Positions 32,589 to 43,097 of a stretch of 64,000 bases of DNA are shown piece by piece. The notes beneath the pieces were generated by a model that did not search any database, was not told the DNA's origin, and was given only the letters and a program-made list of their open reading frames with translations. Source of the stretch: Symbiodinium sp. CCMP2592 (Eukaryota; Sar; Dinophyceae; Suessiales; Symbiodiniaceae). The first letter of the stretch is position 1; each line of letters opens with the position of its first letter. The DNA lies in NCBI GenBank assembly GCA_905221615.1, contig CAJNDT010002779.1, positions 987,501 through 1,051,500 on the forward strand. Direction: 5' to 3'. The position numbers and the translations under genes are program-made.

Positions 32589-32975
32589 GATGCTGGCCGT
32601 GTTGCCACGCACCTCCCACAAATTTTTGAGCAGACCCAAGCTCCGGTCATTCTGGCCACTGACGGCAGTTGCATCGGCAAGACCCATGAGCAGCGTCGCG
32701 CGGCTTGGAGCCTGGGTGCAAGACTATGCTCCCGTTGCTGATGCACTCGCGGGCCTGGATCAATCAGTGCCCGCCGCTGAGTTTTATGCAGTTGCGGTCG
32801 CTTGCAAGGCTGCTGCTGACACTGGCATCCCTGAAAGGCACGGGCGGGGCACAAACCGCTCCCCACGCGCACGGCCGTGCGTCATGCTACGGTGTCTTGG
32901 GTGCCGAGCCGCGGCAAGCAGCCGGCTTGGAGACACGACATGCCAATCGCACCTGGCGTGATGGAGACATCGGCA
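32589..32975 (+). pseudogene. Frameshifted RNase H domain of a retroelement
   Basis: Three plus frames together give an RNase H fold as found in dinoflagellate LINE-like elements. Frame 1 has VATHLPQIFEQTQAPVILA, then TDGSCIGKTHEQRRAAWSLG, which includes the first catalytic Asp. Frame 2 has GLDQSVPAAEFYAVAVAC, which includes the catalytic Glu. Frame 3 has VRHATVSWVPSRGKQPAW, the C-terminal H/W region. The frame changes near 32,710-32,740 and again near 32,865, so it cannot encode one protein. The central catalytic Asp is not visible. GC content is higher than in its neighbours. It lies inside the channel gene, between the pore and S6 exons. Confidence 0.75.
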
Positions 32976-33049
32976 TACATTTGTTGGGTCCTTACTCACG
33001 TGAATATTTCTTGAGGGTTCAGTCGCCAGTGCTATTGACCGACACCCAG

Positions 33050-33240
33050 GAAGGTCAGAAGTATGTCATCACCACATCACATAAGTCTGCTTCGCGAAGA
33101 CGGAATTGTCGGTATAATCTGTCTGAATGACATCAGGGTTAGATCAGAGAAGTCAGAGGTGTGTCGTCATCACGCCACATGAGCCTGTTTCGTGAAGAAG
33201 GCTTCCCAAGTATAGTGTTATGATATTTAGATCAGGCCAA
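33050..33240. repeat. Two imperfect tandem units of about 100 bp
   Basis: GTCAGAAGTATGTCATCACC with CACATAAGTCTGCTTCGCGAAGA recurs about 97 bp later as GTCAGAGGTGTGTCGTCATC with CACATGAGCCTGTTTCGTGAAGA. It follows the RNase H fragment directly and may be its 3' flank. Confidence 0.75.
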
Positions 33241-33963
33241 AGCAACTTGAAAATGTTCTATCGACATAGTCTGTACAATGTTAGTAAATCTGTATAACTA
33301 GTTACGTGTATGAAGTACGATGAAGTTTTCAACCTTGTGCTTATGAAAGCTTATAGAGACGCTTGGTTAAAAGAGGCCTTAACAGGATCAGCTGAACATG
33401 GTTATATTTACATAGGCCTTTGAATATCAACTGTTGAGTGACATCGGCAGTTCTCCAACAATGTATGAGTTGTGCCCAGGCAGGCTTCGAGGGCTTTTGA
33501 CGTGATTTCAGTGTCATTCCCGTAGGATTAGGATGGGCTTGCCGACACTCAAAGCTTTATGCTTCGAGGTTCAAAGTTGTCAGTTCGGATGAGTGTTGGT
33601 CAAGAGCTTCCGGACAGAGATGACGTCAGGTTTGGGAGGGCAGTCGTAGTCCTGATGCTCACGGGCTCTTGGACACCACTTGACATTCAGTTTAATCAGA
33701 AGAACCTGCAACCGCCAAGGCTTAGACCCTAAACCCCAAAACCCTAAACACTAAAGCCCTCAACCCGAAACTACATCCGAAACACCGCGCTCCCTTTGAC
33801 AATTAACCCCTGGAGCTCTGAAATCTAAATGAAACCCCGAGCCCATGAATGGAACCTCACTATGGAAGCCTCTAGTGCCCCTTAAAGTGAACCCCATCCT
33901 AGGGCCCTATAGTACCCTTATGGGTTTGGGACTATCGCACCGTTTTGGGGTTTCGGGTGGAAG

Positions 33964-34003
33964 GCTCTTTGCCATCATCGTCATCCTGATGGCCGTGGTG
34001 CTT
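33964..34003 (+). CDS. Channel exon: first half of S6
   Basis: After GGAAG|G the frame reads LFAIIVILMAVVLA, and joined to the pore exon it gives the family phrase W-E-R-L-F-A-I-x-V-I-L-M-A. The exon is only about 40 bp. A GC donor (CTT|GCCTCA) joined to 35,849 continues as LASFSSFVGSIG. A slightly later donor is also possible. Confidence 0.7.
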
Positions 34004-34538
34004 GCCTCAACTGAGGATAGTCTCGATTGTTTCTACTTCTGCACGCTCGTTGCGGTGCTGTCCACTTTGATTTAGGTGGCGCTTGGTCCCATGTCAACAG
34101 ATCTTAGTATGCTAAATTGTTTTTGCTGTATCATGTTTGCTTATATCATATTACGGCATATCATTAGACCCTAAACCCATGGAAGGGGCCTTAGAAAGGG
34201 GTCTATAAGGGCTACTATAAGAGATCTATAAGGGTACCATCATATCGTATTAGGGCCGCCTTGCTTGTAGCAGATCGGGGCCATGACTAGAGTTCCCTCT
34301 AAGGCTTCCTTGTGGATCTTTTTTTGGGGGGTTCCTTTGGGGCTTAAGATTTGAGGCTCTTTTAGGTCTTGTAGGGTATTTTCTTTTTGTTTACCCTTTT
34401 AGGTCTTGTTTTGAGCTGCTCGGAACCGGAGCCTCTCAGACAGGGTGGGCTTTTCGGCAAGAGCAGGTCATCAAAAACAGCATGGAGATTGCACCCTAAA
34501 TAGACAGGATGATTAGCTTTGTCATCAGGGTACCTAGA

Positions 34539-34620
34539 GGCTCCATAGTAGTTCCTTTTATGGGGTTCATATCTAGAATCCCATAAGGTAATCCCATAAA
34601 GGAACTATTATATATGGAGG
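34539..34620. repeat. Inverted-repeat element, family A copy 2
   Basis: GGCTCCATAGTAGTTCCTTT pairs with AAAGGAACTATTATATATGG. The core TATCTAGAATCCCATAAGGT matches the other family A cores. It lies within the S6 intron of the channel gene. Confidence 0.85.
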
Positions 34621-34714
34621 ATTTCACTGCCTTTGCATTGTTGAAGCTTTTTTTTCCCTGCCAGAGTTTAGCCTCCACATGTCGACCTATACAAAAGAAG
34701 CTTTGTGCACTAAT

Positions 34715-34762
34715 CATTAGGGTTTAGGGTTTAGGGGTTTAGGGTTTAGGTTTAGGTTAGGA
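34715..34762. repeat. Interstitial TTTAGGG block
   Basis: GGGTTTAGGGTTTAGGGGTT and further words, about 45 bp, followed by a half copy of the family H hairpin ending CAATGGAGACTATAGG near 34,806. Confidence 0.85.
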
Positions 34763-35559
34763 TCCTATAAAGTAACCCAAAAAAGGACCTACAATGGAGA
34801 CTATAGGTAGCCTACAGTAAGTTTATAGCAAGGACCGTGCATCCTAGAATGACTGTTGCTGCCACATCGTACGAGACTGCCTTCCATAACTTCGTTCAAG
34901 CTAACTGAGCAGTAGTTTCTGGGAGCAGTGTAGAGGGCATGTTGAAAGGGTATCTTCTAAAGTTGATATGTTTTGGAAGATTCCAGACCACCGGAGGTAT
35001 ATACCGTAGCCTGACATGTACACGACCCGAGTGTTGCGGATTCAGTTTATCTCAGGCATGTTATGGTATCTAAGTTACCTTAAAGCCCATATAGGAGCGA
35101 GCCTAAAACCCGGGCGTTCGAAACTAAGTCCTAAGCTGTCGAATGTCGTTGATTCCGGTTCAAGGTTGTTTAGAACTCATAGCTATGGTTTTGCGTACCT
35201 TGATTGGGGTTCTAGGTCTGCTAGCCTGACAGCTTATGAGCCCCATAACTTCAAGATTGAGCCAAGAGATTCATCCAGACTAAACACAGGCTGTGGCAAG
35301 GACTCTAAATCCTGAACATTATACACGGAAAAAGCCCGTACTCCTAAACCCTACACTCTACACTCCTGCACCCAGGATCCTGATCCGGAGCATCGGCTTT
35401 CAAGTTTGTTCTAGGCTTAGGGTTTAGGGTTTAGGCTCACGCCCACCCTTAAAGAAGAGATTCCACTGTTTCACCACTCTTAACCCGTATCTGTATGTTC
35501 ACCAGCAGTCTTACCTTTACCCTGCTTTACCCTTGCAGTCCTCACTACCGAGTAGTTGT

Positions 35560-35700
35560 CGCTTGCTTCTCAGTATGATTGCTATTACTCATAGTGCTAG
35601 TATTGCCTGTGCTGCTGAAGCTGCTGTCGCTGCCGCTGCTTGCGTTGCCGCAGTTGAGTTGGTTGTTGTAGCTGTTGGTGGTGGTGGCGGTGGCGTCAGA
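35560..35700. repeat. Triplet-like (GCT/GTT/GGT) low-complexity tract
   Basis: Degenerate GCTGTT/GCCGCT/GGTGGT triplets open in several frames on both strands. Composition explains the open frames, so no protein is called. Confidence 0.7.
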
Positions 35701-35848
35701 CTCTGTATGCATGCATGTTGCATCAAGCATAGAAGTACTGCGCATGCCAGGGAAGCACGGCAATTTGTTCCAACATAGCAACATGCCAGAGTACGACATG
35801 GCGCGACATAGCACAGTGCAGCTGACACAGCAGCACGATGTACTGCAG

Positions 35849-35911
35849 GCGTCCTTCTCGTCCTTTGTTGGCTCCATCGGCTCAACGATCAGTTTCTTGG
35901 AGAAATTCCAA
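35849..35911 (+). CDS. Channel exon: second half of S6
   Basis: After CTGCAG|G the frame reads ASFSSFVGSIGSTISFLEK and F. The F-S-S-F-V/I-G-S-I-S/G motif is the distal S6 of KCNH/CNG-like channels of dinoflagellates, and the following S-x-x-x-L-x-x-F leads into the C-linker. It continues in frame from 34,003. Confidence 0.75.
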
Positions 35912-36419
35912 ACCCCAAACCCTCAACCGTGCACTCCAAAGCCGAAGCCCAAAGCCATAAACCCCAGTGAGATTGTTCAACGATTGATGTTAGGACCAAT
36001 CAAAAGGCAAGCGGGTACCCTTGAAAGCTACTTCTGACAGTCCGAACATGAGTCCGAAGAAACCTTCAACCCCACCTGCGACCGAAGAGACCTCTTGTTT
36101 TATACAGTTTCTGCAGGTCGTTTGGGTCTTTTGGGTTTCAGCTACCGCCTAACTCTATGATGTTGGTTGAGGACTTATAGGTTGCTACTAGGTTCACTCA
36201 GCATCGTGATGACTGCGGGCTTAAGGGGCTTTCGACAAGGTGCACATGTAGAAACTAAGAAGATATCCAGTAACTCATTTGCCAATCTTTCAGCACACAT
36301 ACACGCATACATTCTGGTACACTACATTCGACTGGTATTCGATTCCATTGCATTGCATCTCCTTGCATTTGATCAAGTTACATGCGTTACCCACGTTCGC
36401 AAGTACGTCTGTACGCACT

Positions 36420-36692
36420 TGCACACATACGTACATATACACATACTTACAAACGTACATACATACATACATACAGCATGCGTACATACATGCATACATA
36501 TAAACATGCAGACAGACACACGGACAAATTTACATATATACGTACATTACATACTTACAAAGCGTCCCTATGTGTACGTATGTATGCATGTATACGTACC
36601 GTACCGTGGATTTAGGTTGGGAGGATGCACCCAGCGAGCAGCAAAGTGTCGGGCAGAAAAGCGTATATGTGTATCTATGTCCGGAAACAATG

Positions 36693-36723
<31 letters not shown>

Positions 36724-36730
36724 TTGTATG
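36420..36730. repeat. (ACAT)n and (TA)n microsatellites
   Basis: ACATACATAC-type repeats at about 36,420-36,560 and TA repeats at about 36,698-36,722 create open frames on both strands that carry only Tyr/Ile/His/Thr repeats. Confidence 0.85.
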
Positions 36731-37000
36731 TATATAAGTGCATATATAAGTGTCAAAAGAATCTGGATGTGCTTACAGACAACCGCTCAATCCTATGGAC
36801 CATATCCCTCTAGACCCGAAACCAAGACGGCGGTGGTAGTATAGATGAGCAGTCCTTAAGCACTACTCTTCCAAAGCTCATGTGTTCCTTGTAGAACCCT
36901 TACAAAACCCCTTGTGGATCCCTGTTGAACCCTTACCAAACCCAACAGAGAGCCCTGAACCCCCAAAACCTTATGCCGTTCTGAAACCCTACCTGGTAGG

Positions 37001-37103
37001 CGAGTAGGTAACCTTTAACCTTTCTTGGGTAGTATAGTCCCTATATATTCCCTATATATCCAAAAAGGTTAACCTTGAATTTCCCATGATACCCGACAAG
37101 TAG
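37001..37103. repeat. Inverted-repeat element, family I copy 1
   Basis: GAGTAGGTAACCTTTAACCT pairs weakly with CCAAAAAGGTTAACCTT and GACAAGTAGG. The core TAGTATAGTCCCTATATATT is shared almost base for base with 44,441-44,545. Confidence 0.75.
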
Positions 37104-37329
37104 GCCTACAAGGAGCTCTAAAGCCTAAACTCGTAATCCTCCAGACCATCGAGACGCCCCCAGAAGCCGAACGGCCGCGCTCCCTTCCTAAGCCTTAAAC
37201 CCTAAACCATATAGATCCCTTAAAGGAGCCCTAAATAAAGGAACCGTATAGATCCCTTAAAGGGAGCCGACAAAAAAGGATCCCTGTAGATTCCTTAAAG
37301 GAGCCCTATTCCCCAAAAGGCTCCATGCG

Positions 37330-37380
37330 AGCAGCACGGCGAGGAAAGATCCTCGAGCGATCGAAATTGGAGCTGTTCCT
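37330..37380 (+). CDS. Possible channel C-linker exon
   Basis: The plus frame reads MRAARRGKILERSKLELF, a basic helix as expected just after S6. No independent support; family B/A-like CCCTTAAAGGAGCCC words surround it. Confidence 0.3.
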
Positions 37381-37765
37381 TGTCGGCCCGTAAGAGAGGG
37401 TTTGTTTAGGGGAGGTGTCTTGAAGGGCTTCGAGAAGGGTTGTATACGGGCTCAACAATGAGATCTATACGGAGAAAATCGTTTTTTCTTGATTGGTGTC
37501 ATGTCTTGTTGATGTTTTGCCATGCTTGAAAAGGGTTGTATACTTGTATGGGTTTCGTCGGTTTGTTTCAGAGTTGAGTCGGCTTCCTAGGCGATCTTGT
37601 ACTGAGGCGTCCTTCTGTCGGGGTTCTTTTCGTATGAAGACCCCAAGTATGTAAGGGCAATATATGGACGTCTCTTACTGCGCGATCATCTCCTTCCACA
37701 GTGACTGCGAAGAGTCAACCCAAGACTGTCAATGTAGAAACCTTTCGGTTGAGGGTTTGAGTGTT

Positions 37766-37812
37766 TAGGCATTTAGGGTTTAGGGTTTAGGGTTTAGGGT
37801 TTAGGGTTTTTA
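37766..37812. repeat. TTTAGGG block, five near-perfect units
   Basis: GCATTTAGGGTTTAGGGTTT and following units, ending TTTTTAGGC. It is one of the cleanest telomere-type runs in the window. Confidence 0.9.
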
Positions 37813-37890
37813 GGCATGCGTAAGCGATAGATTGAAAAGCTAAAGTCCATGCAAACTCTACCCCAAACCCCTTCTGCTTGTACGACCCAA

Positions 37891-37953
37891 CGGAGGTTCT
37901 TCACGGAGAGACAGCTCCCGCTATCCCTCTTCAGCAAGGTCAAGGCGGCTCTG
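37891..37953 (+). CDS. Channel exon: C-linker FFTERQLPLSLFSKV
   Basis: The plus frame reads RRFFTERQLPLSLFSKVKA and AL. In KCNH/CNG-like channels the C-linker has the pattern (L/R)-R-x-F-F/Y-x-x-x-x-I/L-x-x-x-L-x-x-x-V/I-x-x-x, which this matches closely. It sits in the expected order after S6. A GC donor is possible at GCG|GCTCTG. Confidence 0.6.
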
Positions 37954-38221
37954 TGAGGGGGGAGACTCGGTGTTCCGGGTCCTTTTATTGTAGATGCGTT
38001 GCTTTATACCCAGCAATAATCCCTTGGCGTATGCTCCTTGAATGCTGGTGCGGCTGATGTAAGCAGAGACTTTTGGCACTCATGGATGATGCAACTCCTC
38101 CATCCCTTGCAGAGCTCTTGAAAGCCAAAGGTGGTCTTTGCTCTGGACTATTTCGAGCTCGAGGATTTTAGCATGGTACAGATAACTGGGATACTAGGGC
38201 AGCCAAACAAATCCGTTCCAG

Positions 38222-38300
38222 GCTGCTGTCCGTGACGACGACGGCGAGATGATGCGCTTGCGTGAGGAAGAGGTGGCACTGATCCAAGGCCATGCTACGG
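38222..38300 (+). CDS. Channel exon: C-linker/CNBD junction
   Basis: The plus frame reads AAVRDDDGEMMRLREEEVA, then LIQGHA. The L-x-E-x-x-V-x-L-I/L pattern is seen just before the cyclic-nucleotide-binding domain in this family. Order and strand fit. Boundaries are uncertain. Confidence 0.45.
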
Positions 38301-38334
38301 TTCCTTAGATGTACAGCTGCCTGTTTGTACTAAT

Positions 38335-38337
38335 ATG

Positions 38338-38368
<31 letters not shown>

Positions 38369-38375
38369 ATGTATA
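38335..38375. repeat. (TA)n/(TATG)n tract
   Basis: TATATG and TATATA repeats of about 40 bp in a channel intron. Confidence 0.85.
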
Positions 38376-38607
38376 CAAACCCAGAAGATAGCTGGAACTC
38401 CTGGACTCATGTATGGTTGCGTGGTTCAGGGTTGACGACTTGTCCATAGAACAATAGGTGCTGCCGCCCAAAATGTACTCTCTGTAATGCTGACGTTCCG
38501 CAAATTCATATAGAATTGTTCGTTGTTTTGAAAGGCACAAGCACATAGATGAAGCTGAATCGCCAACGCCGACTTCTAAGCCTCCTACCCTTAAACCTGT
38601 TCCTCAG

Positions 38608-38690
38608 AGTTTCTTGCGATGCTTTCGTGAAGTGATGGGAAGCAATGTCGTCTCATGTTGGAACCTGATTGACAAGCTCCTGCCTGGTTC
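38608..38690 (+). CDS. Possible channel exon, start of nucleotide-binding domain
   Basis: After CTCAG|A the frame reads SFLRCFREVMGSNVVSCW, then NLID, resembling the P-F-F-x-x-F-x-E element that opens the CNBD. The frame stays open to 38,868 with a basic tail that need not be translated. Confidence 0.4.
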
Positions 38691-39103
38691 TGCTTCCCTA
38701 AGCAACCAAATCCAACTTCAGAGACGACATCAGAAGCATATCTTTCGTCAAGCAAGTCCTAAGGTTTTACCCAGGCCCAACAACAAACTTTATAACAAAG
38801 GTCTCCAGCTTAGCTGGAAGCAGCACCAGAAGTTCGGAAACCACGAACCTTATCTTCCGACATCCTGAACTTCTTCTGATTCAACCTTGAAGCAGAATCC
38901 GAGCCCGTACTAGATCTCGAACCCCCCCAATACCCTAGAAACCGAAAGATTCGTTGAAGACCTCAAGCCCAGAAAGCCCAGGAACACCCACTAGCAATGT
39001 AGGCTTTTGAATGTGAAGTCACGTTCTCCCCTTATGGCACCTGCACAACTGCTATCTTCCTCAAACACTCTTCTAATAGCCCCGAACCCCAGACCCGAAC
39101 GAA

Positions 39104-39190
39104 CCACAAACCCCAAACCCTAAACCCTAAACCCTCTAAACCCTAAACCCTAAACCCCCTAAACCCCAAACCCTAAACCCTAAACCCCGC
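39104..39190. repeat. Interstitial telomere-like block (CCCTAAA orientation)
   Basis: About eleven CCCTAAA/CCCCAAA/CCCTCTAAA words, one of the longest C-rich blocks here. Confidence 0.9.
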
Positions 39191-39275
39191 TGTCCAGGAA
39201 TCCCAGAACGCTTCAGAGAGGAGATACACAAGGCCTGGAGAAATTTCTGTTTCCGGGTTTACCCAGAGGCGCCAT

Positions 39276-39378
39276 ACTGCTGATGGACAAAATCCTGCAT
39301 AACCCTAAGGACTCTAAGCTATGGGAATTATGGTATATTCCTTATTCTGGGTAACGCAGGATTTTGTCCATCAACAGT
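39276..39378. repeat. Inverted-repeat element, family F copy 1
   Basis: ACTGCTGATGGACAAAATCC pairs with GGATTTTGTCCATCAACAGT. The core GGGAATTATGGTATATTCCT is identical to the core at 44,181-44,284, although the arms differ outside AATCCTGCAT. It is directly followed by a half copy of family A (39,380-39,470). Confidence 0.9.
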
Positions 39379-40321
39379 AGTAGTTCCTTTTCGGGATTAC
39401 CTTATAGGATTCCAGTCTATATAATTACGGACGCCAAGAGGAACCACTTTGGGGCCTCTGGGTAGAGCTTATTGGGTTAGGGATAGGATTTATGGTTACA
39501 GAGTCTCAGACACAGAATCCTCGTCTCGGGTTTAGAGTTGATCGTGTTAGGGTTGAGATTCAGGTATCTTGCAGGGTTGGGATTTGTGTCGCTTTGCTAC
39601 AGGAATATGTAAAACAGCTGGGGAGCCTGGTGTCATCGTTTCAGGTTGAGCATATCATGGATGGACGAGGCGGAGGTAGCCGAAGACATCTTTTTTCTGG
39701 GTTTAGGGCTGTAAAACCTCATGGGTGCGCAAGGCGATTGCCCCAAGGGCCCATACACCCGTTGCTTTGGCCTTACAGGAGTCTCTGTTTTAATAGGTGC
39801 TTTGGGGCATATACGCTATGTAGGTGCATGGACCTTTAGGGTTAAACCCTTTGACCCCTAAACCGTAAACCCTAAAACCCTAAACCCTAAACCTTAACCC
39901 ATCACCAATTAAACTAGCTGTTACGCATTCAGACCTGTAGGTTTCTATGCATCTTAGGATTCGGAGCCTCAGGTCAGAAGGGTTTCAGATTCTTCGTGGG
40001 TTTGGGAGTCTTGGGTCATAGGGTTTATGCTTTGTGGCATCAGGTTGTGCCGACTTTGGGGCGTAATTCGTGTCTATAGATGATGCCTTCTTTGGATTGT
40101 TTGGTGTGTTAGGGTAAGGGTTTCAAGACGGAGTGAAGGGCTCACCTCGAATGTTGAACGTTTTTTGGGGCTTTTAGGGTCAGCCCTTACGCGGCTTTGG
40201 CTTGAAGAGCCCCCAGATACTATTATTAGTCTTAAAGCATTGGTATTACTGTTAATATCACTAGCATTATTTTCAAGGGCCTGGGTTCCGAGCAATTGTC
40301 CTAGGGCTATCGAGGTCTCCA

Positions 40322-40520
40322 GCGGTTTAGGGCTTATAGGGTTCAGGGTTTATAGGGTTTGGGGTTTAATTCTGGGGTTTATAGGGTTTAGGGTTTATAG
40401 GGTTTAGGGTTTATAGGGTTTAGTGTTTATAGGGTTTAAGGTCTTTAGGGTTTAAGGTTTTTAGGGTTTAGGGTTTAAAGGGCTTAGGGTTCAGGGCTTG
40501 TAGGGTTTAGGGTTTAACTG
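40322..40520. repeat. TTTAGGG/TATAGGG array, about 200 bp
   Basis: Alternating GGGTTTAGGG and GGGTTTATAGGG phrases in one orientation, about 14-15 bp compound period. Confidence 0.9.
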
Positions 40521-40829
40521 ATGTAGGAACCTGGTTAAGAAACCCTGACCCCGAAACATTTGGATCCATACAATGACAAGCAACCCTAATAAACACCCAT
40601 GGTTTCCAAACAGGATCCCCTAGTCCAGTTCAGGGCCAAGAAACCGAAACCCGAAACCCTGAACTTGACCCTAAACCTGCACTGTAAATATAAGACACGC
40701 CGCAGGAGATTTTCATGAACTCTCTTCTGCTCACGAACATCTGGCCTCGGTGGACGTATTCTGCAACTTGGCAGCTCATGGCTTCGCCAGCCTAAGCCCT
40801 AAAGCCCTACAAGTACCTAAACCCGGAAT

Positions 40830-40905
40830 GACTTACCTGTTTAAGGACTCATATAAGGAAATCACAATAAGGAGCCCTAGAACGGTAGGTGCCTCAGGGC
40901 TAAGG
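40830..40905. repeat. Degenerate inverted-repeat element, family J copy 1
   Basis: ACTTACCTGTTTAAGGACTC and AAGGAAATCACAATAAGGAG match family J cores at 47,350-47,445. Right arm ACGGTAGGTGCCTCAGGGCT. Confidence 0.65.
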
Positions 40906-41130
40906 AACCCCCTAAACCCTAGCCAGTATAGACCCTAAAAGCTCCCTAGACCTGAGAGTTCACGGTTTAGGGTTTAGGGTTTAGGGTTTAGGGCTTTCTG
41001 TTCTTCTGCGGGGATCTCGTGCGAGGCCTCAACCTTCACATTTCCTGGAACTTTAGATCGTAGTACCTTGGTCAAGAAGTCTTGAACTCTCAATGCGCAA
41101 GCCCTAACCTCAAGCCCAACCCCTAGCCCA

Positions 41131-41225
41131 GCACATCGGAATTCCTAAACTCGCTACCGAGGAGGCACCCGATTTTCTCAGCAGCGTGTGCCATCGCGTG
41201 ATGCAGGAGCTGCTTGAAGGTCCAG
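41131..41225 (+). CDS. Channel exon: CNBD first part (FLSSVCHRVMQELL)
   Basis: The plus frame reads IGIPKLATEEAPDFLSSVC, then HRVMQELLEGPG. The element (F/I)-L-x-S-V-C-H-x-x-M-x-x-x-x-x-x-P-G at the start of the nucleotide-binding domain of dinoflagellate channels fits well, with the following G expected to precede the beta barrel. It is in order between 38.6 kb and 43.6 kb. Confidence 0.55.
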
Positions 41226-41261
41226 GGGCATTCAAAGCCCGGGGCCTCGCTGTTATGTGTG

Positions 41262-41288
41262 TGTATATATATATATATATATACATAT
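41262..41288. repeat. (TA)n tract
   Basis: Short TA run just 3' of the CNBD exon candidate. Confidence 0.85.
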
Positions 41289-41348
41289 GCATATGTTTGT
41301 GTATGCACAATTATCTGTAAACATGGACTTTACACTGACAAATATTCC

Positions 41349-41456
41349 CAGAGAACCCAAACCCCTTTAATTAAGGAATATACCTTAAATCATAATATTA
41401 AGGCCCCTATTACTGAAGGTATAAAGTCCTCATTTAAGGGGTATTGGGTTCTGTGG
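41349..41456. repeat. Inverted-repeat element, family K copy 1
   Basis: CAGAGAACCCAAACCCCTTT with AAGGAATATACCTTAA pairs with TTTAAGGGGTATTGGGTTCT and GTG. Related sequence is at 42,500-42,660. Confidence 0.8.
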
Positions 41457-41800
41457 GTTTCGGTTCTGTGGACCTGACATCCCAGCACCGCCCCATGCAT
41501 CCTCGCGTTCTACAGGCGCAGCAGAAGCGCGTAGGCCCTTTCCCTAGGGCTCCGAGGACTCATACATTAAGGCTTTTGGGCCCAAAGACCGTACTATACA
41601 AGGCGTTTGGGCTATTTTGATCCCCAGGGTTTTCGAGCCCCAGTAAATTTTCAGCCTTAAAGCACAAGCAACGAAGCACGAGCCTCGAGGAGCATTGGGA
41701 TCGATGTGGACAAGACACTTTCCTACCCCGGACGAAATGCCAAATGGTGTATCTGCTTCAGCCTCATGGCATGATCTGGCGCAGCTGTTTGATTCAACTT

Positions 41801-41884
41801 CTACCTGGACCCCAAAAGCATGTAGAATAATAGCCTTTTATAGGTTTTGGGCCATTATTTTGCCTACTTTTGGGGGTCTAGGTA
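41801..41884. repeat. Inverted-repeat element, family D copy 3
   Basis: CTACCTGGACCCCAAAAGCA pairs with TACTTTTGGGGGTCTAGGTA. The core TTTTATAGGTTTTGGGCCAT is as at 28,308-28,391. Confidence 0.9.
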
Positions 41885-42077
41885 ATTGTGAGCAGGAGCA
41901 GGAACTAAGAGCAGAAGTGGATGAAAAGGAGGAGTAGGAGGAGAAGCAGCAGCAGCAGCAGCAGCAGCTGCTTCAGCGCTCCTAGCGATAGCAACTGTAC
42001 TTCGCCCCAATTTAGACAGCGCTGTGGTTTGCAATAATGGTAGTTTACATCACTACAAACTGTGTGCGCACACATTA

Positions 42078-42187
42078 CCTAAAGTCTCCATTGTAGTTCC
42101 TGTTTTTGGATAGCCAGTTTTATGGTCAGGATCCCATAATATAGTTTTTGGTTAACCAAAAAATGGAACTACAATGGAGACTATAGG
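42078..42187. repeat. Inverted-repeat element, family H
   Basis: CCTAAAGTCTCCATTGTAGTTCC (first 20 bases pair best) with GGAACTACAATGGAGACTATAGG. A half copy is present at about 34,765-34,812. Confidence 0.9.
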
Positions 42188-42247
42188 TATAGTCTGACAG
42201 GGTGAAGTCTAGGTCAACATGCTGCGAAGCTCTCAGCCTGAACCTTG

Positions 42248-42480
42248 ACGGTTTAAAGGGTTTAGGGGTTTAGGCTTAGGGTTTTGCGGTTTAGGGTTTA
42301 GGGCTGAACATGGGGCTTAAAGGGTTTAGGGGTTTAGGCTCAGGGTTTAGCGGCTTAGGGTTTAGGGCTGAATATGGGGTTTAAAGGATTCAGGGGTGTA
42401 GGGTTTAGAGCTTAACAAGGGGTTTAAAGGTTTTAGGGTTTAGGGCTTGATAAGGGGTTTAGGGGTGTAAAGGGTTTAGG
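42248..42480. repeat. TTTAGGG-derived array with about 100-bp higher-order period
   Basis: GGGTTTAGGGGTTTAGGCT, then GGGCTGAACATGGGGCTTAA, recurs about 90-100 bp later as GGGCTGAATATGGGGTTTAA and again as GCTTAACAAGGGGTTTAAAG. It is a telomere-word tract organised into longer units. Confidence 0.8.
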
Positions 42481-42489
42481 GTCAGCCCT

Positions 42490-42660
42490 AAGCCTTAAAA
42501 CCCAAGAGATCCCAATACCCCTTAACTTATGGTAGGATCCCTAATATGATTTAAGGTATGTTAAAACCCCAAAGATCCCAATACCCCTTAACTTTTGGTA
42601 GGATCCCTAATATGATTTAAGGTATGCTTCTGAATAAAGGGATATTGGGATCTCTCGGTC
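42490..42660. repeat. Family K element with tandem partial duplication
   Basis: AGATCCCAATACCCCTTAAC with TGGTAGGATCCCTAATATGA and TTTAAGGTATG occurs twice, about 72 bp apart, and is closed by AAGGGATATTGGGATCTCTC, which pairs with the first phrase. Confidence 0.8.
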
Positions 42661-42697
42661 CCCTTTCTCAGAACACAGGCCCCCAGCCCCCCCTACC

Positions 42698-42812
42698 GTG
42701 GGAGTTTCCGAAAATTTGGGCGGGTACCCTTTTGTTTGGGGTCCTTGTAGTAAAAATTCTATTGTTTGAGGGTACTATATTAGGGTCCCCTATTTGCGGA
42801 ACTCCCGGCATT
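42698..42812. repeat. Inverted-repeat element, family B copy 3
   Basis: CCGTGGGAGTTTCCGAAAAT at the left and GGTCCCCTATTTGCGGAACT with CCCGGC at the right. Inner part GGGGTCCTTGTAGTAAAAAT. Confidence 0.8.
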
Positions 42813-43097
42813 CTGGACCCTATGAAACTGGGCTTTGGAGCACCATGCTTCAATACTTTTTCTTAAAGGAACAGTTATGAAATACAAGTTTATACTTGTT
42901 GCTCCCTGGTTACTTAAAAGCCCAGCTTATAGGAGCCGCCGAAAGGAACACCACATATCTTGAACCTTTTCTTGGAATCCTTTCGAGGTGCGCTGAAATC
43001 ACCCTACAAATCCTAAATCGTGATCGACCTAAACCCTTTCTGTTGCGAACCTTCAAACCCTAAACTGCTCTAATCATGCTGTGAACGACCCCAAACC

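Noticed and set aside
36167-36844. 225-codon plus-strand open frame
   Set aside because: Much of it is ACAT/TATA microsatellite translated as Tyr-Ile-His-Thr. The minus strand is also open. No domain.
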